Origin: a virus
Strand: one strand, 5' to 3'
IMG/VR virus record: IMGVR_UViG_3300047374_000049
Location: 1 to 34,301 of that record
Length of the DNA stretch: 34,301 bases
The notes beneath the pieces are model-generated. The model did no database searches. It worked only from the letters and a program-made list of their open reading frames with translations, and was not told the DNA's origin. Shown here piece after piece: positions 1-7,010 of this stretch (positions are counted from its first letter, which is position 1; the number at the start of each line of letters is the position of its first letter). A program made the position numbers and the translations under genes.

Positions 1-174
1 AACACTAGGTCAGAACCTGACACTGTAAAGCTGTCTTGTGGTGCTTGGATAACACCGTTCAGAGATACTAGCAGTTGGTTAGCACTCTCTGGGTAGTATG
101 CCGCAGACCCTAGCGTCAAAGCGTAGGTATCTGTAGCAGAAGCAGTAAGGCTGTCTAGCTTGTGAAAGCCACCG
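1..174. repeat. Window-end direct repeat, left copy
   Basis: The first 174 bases match the last 174 bases (34128-34301) in the same orientation with three differences by eye, at left positions 11, 17 and 48 or so. The repeat lies inside the 5' part of a minus-strand tail-fibre gene. Two differences are silent and one changes Asp to Asn near residue 65. Either the contig is a circular or redundant genome whose ends come from slightly different variants, or two fibre genes share this N-terminal module. Confidence 0.9.
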
Positions 175-203
175 CCTACTGGATTTTTACCTATGTATGG
201 CAT
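1..203 (-). CDS. Tail fibre protein, N-terminal part (runs off the left edge)
   Basis: This gene begins MPYIGKNPVGGGF and leaves the window after about 67 residues. The visible part is a small beta-rich module of the kind found at the N-terminus of marine podovirus fibres (motifs YALTLGSAAYYPE and LLVSLNGVIQAPQ). Its ATG overlaps the TAA of the upstream 60-aa gene as TAATG, so translation is probably coupled. If the window ends are joined through the 174-bp repeat, it continues in frame into the gene at 33458-34301 and gives a 290-residue fibre with a C1q-like tip. Otherwise it is a separate paralogue. Confidence 0.85.
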   Translation of the reverse strand, partial: MPYIGKNPVGGGFHKLDSLTASATDTYALTLGSAAYYPESANQLLVSLNGVIQAPQDSFTVSGSDLV

Positions 204-385
204 TAGTCTGCATCCTGTATTGTGTTGCCTTCAGCTACCCATTCAAGGATAGCCGCATAGTGGCGGTTGGCTGTGTCAAGGGGAACGAACATCTCTGTGC
301 CGTTAATGGTTGCTTTAATGCAATGATTGTTGCCAGACAACGTATCTGCAATGTACTGTGCAAATGTAATATTTATTTCTTCCAT
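203..385 (-). CDS. Small fibre-associated protein (possible assembly chaperone)
   Basis: A 60-residue acidic protein. It ends with the pattern PLDTANRHYAAILEWVAEGNTIQDAD-like, split here as 'NRHYAAILEW' and 'AEGNTIQDAD'. Short phage proteins with an 'NRxYxxxLxWxAEGNTxxxAD' ending often sit beside tail-fibre genes and recall XkdW-like or fibre-chaperone proteins; that assignment is from memory and is an inference. The gene starts 3 bp after the stop of the preceding fibre gene, and its own TAA overlaps the ATG of the next fibre gene. A GGAG lies about 9 bases before the start. Confidence 0.75.
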   Translation of the reverse strand: MEEINITFAQYIADTLSGNNHCIKATINGTEMFVPLDTANRHYAAILEWVAEGNTIQDAD

Positions 386-388
386 TGC

Positions 389-1417
389 TTACAACTCCGA
401 ATCTAAAAAGAACTCAGCAAGATAATACCCATAACCACCACCAGAAATGGAAACTAGCACAACTAAATATTGATATATTCCATTTGAACTGTCGTAAACA
501 CTAGCAGAGTGAAAACCAGTGCAAGTACCGCCAATACCTTTCTGTGATTGTGTTATGGTTGGTTGTGACCTCATAGGAGTTGCCAACCCAGTTTCGTGGG
601 GTGCGCCATTTCCAGAAGTTCCAAAATCACACTCATGCCTATAATAAACTTCCTGATAATACCTCTGACACCTAGCCAACTCATCGCCATAGCTACGATG
701 CTCAAACGGTGTGGCCTGTTCGCCTACTTCTAGCTGTACGCCTGTTAGATAAAAATTATTAGCCGCATCATCCATAACATTAACCTGACCAACAACTCTA
801 TTTGCATCAGTTGAAGATGCCCAAGATGTATTTAATGTGCCGCCAGAATAGGTTGACCCAGCAAGAAGCCACCAAGCCACTTGTAATGAAGCGGCATTAT
901 CATTATCAAATGCCCCTGTCGTGTCTGCAGGAAACTGCAAAGTTACATTTTGCCAAGTATCCGCAGTAGTAATTGAGTAAGATTTTGAAACCTGACGAGT
1001 GTTATCAAGGTCATACAATTCAACAATATGAGTTCCCGTCTTTGCTGACTTTACCCAAAAACTAAGGGTTAAAGACTTTGCTTCACTTGTGCCTTTTCTT
1101 AACTGCTGTAAATCCTGTCCTTCAAATCTTGTTCTTAAATGAGCAAAATCTCCTGCCGCAACAGATGTATCCGCAGTTGTAACATCTATCTTTAATGAGT
1201 TTGCAAATCCCTCACCAGAGGGAACATCTGTGCTTTGTGAAGCATCAACTACAGCCGCACCAGACCGTGTAAAATTCCATCTATCACAAGCTGTGTATGC
1301 AGAAGTAATGCTTGTTTGCGTACCCCTCTGTGCCACATGCATCGCACCATTGATGATAAGATTTCTAGCCCCTGCATATTGCTCTTGAGAGGCTGGTAGT
1401 ATTTTTGATAATGCCAT
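389..1417 (-). CDS. Tail fibre / carbohydrate-binding-like virion protein
   Basis: A 342-residue protein, probably a receptor-binding fibre component. Near the N-terminus it has the phage-typical stretch NLIINGAMHVAQRG followed by 'YTACDRW', which introduces a jelly-roll or CBM-like beta sandwich (about residues 18-240: 'LTLSFWVKSAKTGTH', 'YLTGVQLEVGEQATPFEHRS', then an 'ARCQRYYQ' helix). This architecture recurs in fibres of many marine phages. The C-terminal 100 residues are serine/glycine/tyrosine rich and probably variable. The start is supported by GGGAG in the leader. That leader (AGACTGACATGGC) is shared with the gene at 32954-33448, showing that the cassette was copied. Base composition is more AT-rich than in the head genes. 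Confidence 0.8.
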   Translation of the reverse strand: MALSKILPASQEQYAGARNLIINGAMHVAQRGTQTSITSAYTACDRWNFTRSGAAVVDASQSTDVPSGEGFANSLKIDVTTADTSVAAGDFAHLRTRFEGQDLQQLRKGTSEAKSLTLSFWVKSAKTGTHIVELYDLDNTRQVSKSYSITTADTWQNVTLQFPADTTGAFDNDNAASLQVAWWLLAGSTYSGGTLNTSWASSTDANRVVGQVNVMDDAANNFYLTGVQLEVGEQATPFEHRSYGDELARCQRYYQEVYYRHECDFGTSGNGAPHETGLATPMRSQPTITQSQKGIGGTCTGFHSASVYDSSNGIYQYLVVLVSISGGGYGYYLAEFFLDSEL

Positions 1418-1427
1418 GTCAGTCTCC

Positions 1428-2252
1428 CTAACCTATTAAGTAACCACAAAAATTCATGTAATGAGGGTCTGTAGCTGGAACAGTATAAGTTCCATCAATT
1501 GCGCACCTTATCACATCGTTTTGAGCTAAATTCATTACAACTTGAACATGATTTGTATAATGTATCAAATCATTACCTGACCAACCTTTTTGTTTTAAGG
1601 TAGTTCCGTGATATAATGATAAAGCTAAATAATTTACTGCACCCGTAAGCCCAACATTTGCCCAAATGCAATATACACCAGCAACAGGAACTGTATAACT
1701 AGCACCAAGCGTTGAGGAATTGTCTAATCCACCCCCACGACTTTCTTCAATTGCATCAAAATATACTGCCTTATCTGTTCCTGCGATTGCGCTTGTTGCA
1801 AGACCAGCATATCCTCTAAAATAAAAATAAGGAACTTGAGGTGCAAGAATACGCCCACTGCTATCAATCGTCATCGCAGTGTTAGTACCAGTGCTATCTT
1901 TAATCGTAGCTAGATTAACAGAAGTTCCTAAGTTAGATGCCGCCGCACCACTAGCCAACTTTGCTGTAGTAACAGAACCATCAGGCGGCACTACAGTCTG
2001 CAATGCCAGCGAGTTATACACCACATAGATATCATCACTAGCAACTACATCGCCTGTCAGCGTTACAGCTGTATCAGCCACAGTGTACGCAGTCGTTGGC
2101 TCTTGTTTTACATTGTTAATGTAAAGGTCAATATCTTCTTCTTTGCTAACAGCGTGAGTTAGCGTAAGAGTATCGCCAGTTGCCCCTGTCAAGTCTTGCT
2201 TGGTAGGACGCTGGACAAAGCCCTCTGCTTGTTGATTGCCTACATAACCCAT
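1428..2252 (-). CDS. Tail fibre with C1q-like C-terminal domain
   Basis: A 274-residue fibre. Residues 1-95 form a module common in marine phage fibres (MGYVGNQQAEGF, 'TLTHAVSKEEDIDLYINNV', 'DDIYVVYNSLALQTVVPPDGSV'). Residues 95-150 are a linker with 'TTAKLASG' and 'TNTAMTIDSSGRIL'. The last 125 residues resemble the C1q/TNF jelly roll, with an amphipathic core 'YTVPVAGVYCIWANV' and the terminal 'FCGYLIG' typical of C1q domains, which form trimeric tips. The linker and terminal motif recur in the fibre at 33458-34301, so the two are paralogous from mid-protein onward. GGAG lies about 6 bases before the ATG. The target receptor is unknown. Confidence 0.82.
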   Translation of the reverse strand: MGYVGNQQAEGFVQRPTKQDLTGATGDTLTLTHAVSKEEDIDLYINNVKQEPTTAYTVADTAVTLTGDVVASDDIYVVYNSLALQTVVPPDGSVTTAKLASGAAASNLGTSVNLATIKDSTGTNTAMTIDSSGRILAPQVPYFYFRGYAGLATSAIAGTDKAVYFDAIEESRGGGLDNSSTLGASYTVPVAGVYCIWANVGLTGAVNYLALSLYHGTTLKQKGWSGNDLIHYTNHVQVVMNLAQNDVIRCAIDGTYTVPATDPHYMNFCGYLIG

Positions 2253-2261
2253 CGGTTACTC

Positions 2262-2597
2262 CTACGAGCTAATGTCATCAACAGCCGATACCCATACATC
2301 AACAGATGATGCTGTATCTGACTGCACATAAAGCCTGTCACCTGACTCAACGACAAACTTACCACCGCCATCTAAAACTTGAAGCGCACCACCAGCCGCA
2401 ATAGGCGCATCTTTAATTAAATAGATATTGTTAGTACCGTCATTAATGTAACAACTAACAGTAACTGCATTGCTAACAATGTTAGTAATATGTATGCCAA
2501 CTAAAGTATCATAACTGTCAAAGTTAGAACCATCAGGTATATCTGCCGCAACAGTACCTACAGCACTTAATGTATATCTGCGAAAATTCTGTGGCAT
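2262..2597 (-). CDS. Small beta-sandwich virion protein
   Basis: A 111-residue protein beginning MPQNFRRYT. It matches a pattern known from many marine phages: a start like 'NFxRYTxxxVGT', a middle 'YLIKDAPIAAGGALQVLDGG' and an end 'GDRLYVQSDTASSVDVWVS'. These proteins are predicted beta sandwiches and occur in head or tail structural regions; their exact role is unproven. The gene sits between the gp17-like adaptor fibre and the C1q-like fibre in a closely spaced series, so a fibre-collar or adaptor role is the natural inference. Confidence 0.75.
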   Translation of the reverse strand: MPQNFRRYTLSAVGTVAADIPDGSNFDSYDTLVGIHITNIVSNAVTVSCYINDGTNNIYLIKDAPIAAGGALQVLDGGGKFVVESGDRLYVQSDTASSVDVWVSAVDDISS

Positions 2598-2611
2598 TTT
2601 TTGCTCCTAAA

Positions 2612-3994
2612 TTATAAGGCCACGCTCATTGCTATAGCAAAGCCGGGGGTTGCGCCAGCCTCAATAGCTGTCCATTGTTGTGTGCCAATATCGTAAACAT
2701 TTAACTTTGCATTTCCAGAATCATAATATAATGCGCCATTAATCAGTGCATTGCCGTCATTATCTAATGTTGGTGCTGAACTTTTTGCGCCTAAATATCT
2801 ATCATCAAAGTTATCAAACTGCGCTTCTGCTAGTTCTGCGTAATACCTTGCAGAATGAAATGTACCATCAACAGTATTGCTACCACTTACATAACTAGCC
2901 CAATCTTTAGCAGAGTGTGCGCCAGAAGAACCTCTGTTCATGTCACCTACTGCATAAGCCTTACTTGACATCTCAGTACCATCTACAGTGCTGGAAGACG
3001 CAGTAATAGCCCATTCTTTTGCCGCACCAGCACCAGAAGTAGATGTAACGCCTGTACCACCATTAGCCCAAGCCTTTGCAGAATAGTCTGTGCTATCTAC
3101 AATGCCGTTTGTTTTAACAGCCCAATCATTCGCGTTGCTTTCTGATGTTGCGGCATTTGTCTCGCTAGTAGCCGCCGCTGTCTGCGCATCCAACGCTTTT
3201 TCTTTGTGGTGCAATGCTGAGTAGCCGGTGGTCGTGCCATCGCTCAGAGTAAACTGGCTGTCCTCTGGGTGGATGGCCAGCTTCTTGGCGTCATCAACAG
3301 CCGTGGCGTCAATAACCAAATCCCATTTAGACACATCTGCGTTGCTGCTAATTGGCGTAGTGCCGCTGGATGTGTGCGCGGTGTTACAGCGATAGATGTT
3401 ATAGTTGCTAGCATCACGCACGATGTCGCGGATGCCATACGCAACAGATGCCGCCCAGTCATCGCGCCAGTTACCGATATCCTCACCGACTGTTGGGTTG
3501 CCATCGCTATCAAACGCTAGCGTCTTGCCAGAGCGCGATGCCTTGGTTGGCAGGGTCATGTCTACCACGCCGCCGTCTTCTACCAGCGCCGGGTCATACA
3601 CAGGCGCACGCAATGCGCGTCTGCCTTCTTCCGACACTTGCTGGTCAAAGATTGTTAGGCTGTCTAGCTGTTCGTTCAAGGACGATGCAAGCAAATCACC
3701 GGCGGTAACAAAGTCCGTGGTGCGCTCAATGTCGCGTGCGCCAACCACAACGATCTGGTCGGACGCGGTTGGCGTAGACGGCACGCTGCCGCCGGTCACA
3801 ATGGTCACATCGCCAGTGCCGTTGGCGTTAATGCTAACGGTGTAGTCTGTGGTTAGCGTTAACAAGGTAGCGTTGAAGTATACCGCAAGGTCGTTGCTGT
3901 CGATGATTTCAAACGTAAACGCGTATGGCCCCAGACCGGCTGACCCGGTGAAGACTGCGCGTCTGGTAACTGCGTTAATGTTGTAATCTGCCAT
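2612..3994 (-). CDS. T7 gp17-like tail fibre with chitin-binding-like module
   Basis: A 460-residue fibre. Residues 1-135 match the T7 tail-fibre N-terminal domain that docks on the tail tube: 'RRAVFTGSAGLGPYAFTFEI', 'TTDYTVSINANGTGDVTI', 'ERTTDFVTAGDL', 'LNEQLDSLTIFDQQV', 'RRALRAPVYD'. Residues about 178-225 look like a carbohydrate-binding module of the CBM5/12 type (W-x-YGIRDIV-x-NIYRC-x-HTS). Then come repeats built on 'AKDWA/AKEWA/AKAWA' with alanine/serine-rich coils, and a C-terminal 'YLGAKSSAPTLDNDGNAL...GALYYDS' segment seen in many fibres. The protein is shorter than T7 gp17 (553 aa) and lacks an obvious receptor-binding tip, which agrees with separate fibre genes downstream supplying it. 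The leader has AAGGAG. Confidence 0.9.
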   Translation of the reverse strand: MADYNINAVTRRAVFTGSAGLGPYAFTFEIIDSNDLAVYFNATLLTLTTDYTVSINANGTGDVTIVTGGSVPSTPTASDQIVVVGARDIERTTDFVTAGDLLASSLNEQLDSLTIFDQQVSEEGRRALRAPVYDPALVEDGGVVDMTLPTKASRSGKTLAFDSDGNPTVGEDIGNWRDDWAASVAYGIRDIVRDASNYNIYRCNTAHTSSGTTPISSNADVSKWDLVIDATAVDDAKKLAIHPEDSQFTLSDGTTTGYSALHHKEKALDAQTAAATSETNAATSESNANDWAVKTNGIVDSTDYSAKAWANGGTGVTSTSGAGAAKEWAITASSSTVDGTEMSSKAYAVGDMNRGSSGAHSAKDWASYVSGSNTVDGTFHSARYYAELAEAQFDNFDDRYLGAKSSAPTLDNDGNALINGALYYDSGNAKLNVYDIGTQQWTAIEAGATPGFAIAMSVAL

Positions 3995-4032
3995 AGTAGC
4001 TCCTTGGGGGTATTATAACTTATTTTCTTTAA

Positions 4033-6975
4033 TTACTGAACCGCTATAATTTTCTGGTCTAAATGCGTGTCCTCGTTGCGCACTCTTTTTATAGCCGCGC
4101 TTTTAAACTCGCTGATGTAATCCATTAAGTCCTCGCGCTGCTCTTCTCTGGTTGGCAAGGCTTTATATTGGTCAGTAAGTATGCGCGCTTCCAATATAGG
4201 CAAAAGCGTTAGGCTATAATCAAAACCATCCTCGCCCTCTAGTCTGCCGCGTGCATCTGTTTTGTTCATGTAAGTTAATATTTTGTTGTACTGGCTTGCG
4301 TTTAACAGCACGCCGTCTATCTTTTTGCTTGGCATTGGTATGCCTTGGCCAAGCCTCATTATTTCTTGGTCAACCGCGCTAAACTTTGTCTCAGCGATGC
4401 GTATTGGCGACACCATCTCCCAACCAGCGCCGGTGCCTTCCATCATCTCTTCGCCCCACAGGTTTAGCCTAGGCTCAACGGTGTCGCTAAAGAATGGGTT
4501 GCGCGCCTTTGCTTTTTGCAGAGACATATAAAAGCCCCTCGCAAACGCCGGTAGCTCTGTTATGTCTGTGCCAAGCACCTGACCCTCTGGCAACAAGTAA
4601 GACCCAGCAACCGGCCCTGCCGCGCCTTCGCCAACTTCCATAGTTCTTTCGTAAGCCGCCCCGACAGATGAGACAGTCGGTACTAAAGACAGGCCAGCGT
4701 CAGTTAGTTTTTTGGCCGTTAATTCAAAAGCAGCCTCGGTCATTTTTTCTTCGCTTCTGAATACTGACGATAGCTCTTGCACACCCTGCAAGAATGGTAG
4801 CGACAGGGTATAATCTGCAATGCCCCCGGTAGCCGCCATAGCGAGATTGTCTAGCGTACCACTGTCGTCCTCGTATTGTGCATAGTAAGCAAAGTCAGCC
4901 GACATAGCCAGCAGCCCCGACATTGGGTCTAGCCGGCTAAAAGTCATAGACCTGTACTTGCCTGTCCATGTGCCATCATCATTGTATATCTTAAAGTTTA
5001 TTGAATAAGGCTGTACGCCAATGCGTTGCATAGCTTGGCGAGACTTTGGGTTTTTCGGGCCTTTGCCAACTATAATAACCCGTTCATCGGGGTCATCGAA
5101 GCCCATAGATGCACCAGCAAACCCTGCCATAATTAAAGACCCAAGCGACATTCTTGCCAAAGCCATATCTGCATCGCGCCCACCGGCCTTTATTTGTGCG
5201 CGAACCCTTGAGCTAACAAGCGGCAGGGGCGTGCGTGCAAGTGTTTGCTTTACTATGTTTGTGGGAGTGCGATAGAACGGCACAAACAGTTTTGCCGCCG
5301 GGTGTGACGCAATCCCCTGTAGGCCGCCAAGTAGTCCGTCCACATCATTTTGGAACGTCATTTCTCTAGCCGCTTGTTTGGCTGTTTTCATAATGCTAAC
5401 AGGCGGCTCTGACAAAATGTTTGCATGCTCTAGCGCTGCCTGTTGCGTAGCCTCTTCTACGCTCTTACCCGCATCTATTAGCTCGTCATACAGGTCGCCA
5501 GCTGCTATCTCTGCTTGCTCATGCAATGTCATGCGGTAGGCTATGCCCTTAAAAAACTCATCTTCAGCTAACAAGAAACGCCCCGGCATACGCGCATACA
5601 CGCCCAGCGTATTAACAGCCGCAGCCCCCACGTTTCCGCTTTTAATTTCTTGTATAATCTCGCGGGGGTCGCCTGTTGTGCCTATCGCGCGTCTGTTGCG
5701 CACATCTATTTTTGACGCCGCCTCTGTGCCTTCTTCTATTACAAAAGATTTGCCGGCAACAAAAAGCGCGTCAAGAAATCCTTTTCTAATGCCGTTAAGT
5801 TGCGCGATAGCTTGGCGCGCCTTTACCCTCTCTGGGTTGCTGCCCTTTCGCAAAGTGCGCAACCGACCAATTCCAGACGCAAGCGCAGTCTCGGCTGTCC
5901 GGGTGACCATAAACATGGTATTGCCAGCTATATTGACCATGTGCGTTGTGGGGGCTGACAATATAGAATTGATCCAAACCTCTGTTACAACATCCATGCT
6001 TTTTGCGCCAAGACTTTGCTCTACAAACTTGCCTTTTGCAAGCGCAGTAGGCAGCGACATGTAAAGTTCGCCAATATGCTCAAAGTCATCTACGCTACCA
6101 GCGCCAAACATCCTTGTGATGCCTTCCGCACGCTCACCAATCTCGCCTAGCTCTAGCTTCTTGCCAACCACGCCAGCAACTTGCAACGTGCGCCCCGCCT
6201 CAGATACAGCGCCGCTAACATTAGCCAACAGCACGCCCTGCGCTGACATTAACTGCATAAACCGCGTCATGGCAGCTTCACGGTCTGCACCCTCTGGCAA
6301 TTGTTTCGCCGCAATAAGAGCCGCGTCTGTTTCTTTTATTAGCTGGTACGAACCAATAATGCCGCCAAGCACTTCTTCCGCATTAGCGGCCATGCCGGGC
6401 TTACGTGTAAGCATATCGACAACAATGTTATTTACACCCTTTTGCTTGACACCTTCTAGCACAGCGTCAAACCCTACAGTGCCACGCCGCGCCTTTTCAA
6501 ACAGCTCTTCGTTTGCGTCCTTTAATCTAGCTGTGTAATCCGCTAAGTCGAACTCACCCATTTGCTCTGATATCTGTGGGAAGTTTAGCCCCTTAACGTA
6601 TTGACCGCCTAGCGCTTGGCTAATGGCGTCAACATCTTCTTGCGCGGCTTCTTTAATAATAAGCCGACCACCTATTTCTTGCACAGGCTCATCAGGCAGT
6701 TTCTTGCCTAAGTTTACCTCGGCCTGACGGGTGCGTTTTTTAAGGTAGTTTATTATAGGCCCGGTGGCGGCGACCTCAATGTTCTCCGGGTCGTCAACAG
6801 ATGGCGCTTGCTCCATGCCCTGTTGTATGACGCTAACCGTTTCTTCGGTGGTCATCTCTTGCGGGGCGTCTGGCGCATGCTCAAACAAATCCGCAGATTT
6901 TTGCTCTGCGGCAATGTCCTTTGCCTCAGTGCTAGCAATCATTTCGTCTGTTTTTTCTTCAAGCAGATCGGCCAT
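4033..6975 (-). CDS. Large internal virion (ejection) protein, gp16-position
   Basis: A 980-residue, mostly helical protein and the longest gene in the window. By position (after the gp15- and gp14-like genes and before the fibre) it corresponds to T7 gp16, which is ejected into the cell and extends the tail channel across the envelope. The N-terminal 60 residues are acidic and coiled. The middle has 'INSILSAPTTHMVNIAGNT' and 'FVPFYRTPTNIVKQTLA', motifs seen in large phage internal or polyvalent proteins, followed by short hydrophobic stretches such as 'MSLGSLIMAGFAGASMGF' that could insert in membrane. I see no lysozyme or transglycosylase active-site motif, unlike T7 gp16. Function follows from position and size. 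Confidence 0.75.
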   Translation of the reverse strand: MADLLEEKTDEMIASTEAKDIAAEQKSADLFEHAPDAPQEMTTEETVSVIQQGMEQAPSVDDPENIEVAATGPIINYLKKRTRQAEVNLGKKLPDEPVQEIGGRLIIKEAAQEDVDAISQALGGQYVKGLNFPQISEQMGEFDLADYTARLKDANEELFEKARRGTVGFDAVLEGVKQKGVNNIVVDMLTRKPGMAANAEEVLGGIIGSYQLIKETDAALIAAKQLPEGADREAAMTRFMQLMSAQGVLLANVSGAVSEAGRTLQVAGVVGKKLELGEIGERAEGITRMFGAGSVDDFEHIGELYMSLPTALAKGKFVEQSLGAKSMDVVTEVWINSILSAPTTHMVNIAGNTMFMVTRTAETALASGIGRLRTLRKGSNPERVKARQAIAQLNGIRKGFLDALFVAGKSFVIEEGTEAASKIDVRNRRAIGTTGDPREIIQEIKSGNVGAAAVNTLGVYARMPGRFLLAEDEFFKGIAYRMTLHEQAEIAAGDLYDELIDAGKSVEEATQQAALEHANILSEPPVSIMKTAKQAAREMTFQNDVDGLLGGLQGIASHPAAKLFVPFYRTPTNIVKQTLARTPLPLVSSRVRAQIKAGGRDADMALARMSLGSLIMAGFAGASMGFDDPDERVIIVGKGPKNPKSRQAMQRIGVQPYSINFKIYNDDGTWTGKYRSMTFSRLDPMSGLLAMSADFAYYAQYEDDSGTLDNLAMAATGGIADYTLSLPFLQGVQELSSVFRSEEKMTEAAFELTAKKLTDAGLSLVPTVSSVGAAYERTMEVGEGAAGPVAGSYLLPEGQVLGTDITELPAFARGFYMSLQKAKARNPFFSDTVEPRLNLWGEEMMEGTGAGWEMVSPIRIAETKFSAVDQEIMRLGQGIPMPSKKIDGVLLNASQYNKILTYMNKTDARGRLEGEDGFDYSLTLLPILEARILTDQYKALPTREEQREDLMDYISEFKSAAIKRVRNEDTHLDQKIIAVQ

Positions 6976-7010
6976 CCGGCTCTACTCCATCTTGCAAAGG
7001 TGTGGGAACT

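Noticed and set aside
1-174. End repeat as a T7-style packaging terminal repeat
   Set aside because: It is inside a fibre coding region, has mismatches and is far from terminase genes. Assembly overlap or paralogy is more likely.
4012-4017. TATAAT on the minus strand before the gp17-like fibre
   Set aside because: The -35 position is poor (TTCAGT), and transcription would start inside the ribosome-binding site. Probably chance in an AT-rich gap.
5543-6064. Open 173-codon plus-strand frame, and others opposite the gp16-position gene
   Set aside because: They are antisense within a long coding gene, with no ribosome-binding site or motif.
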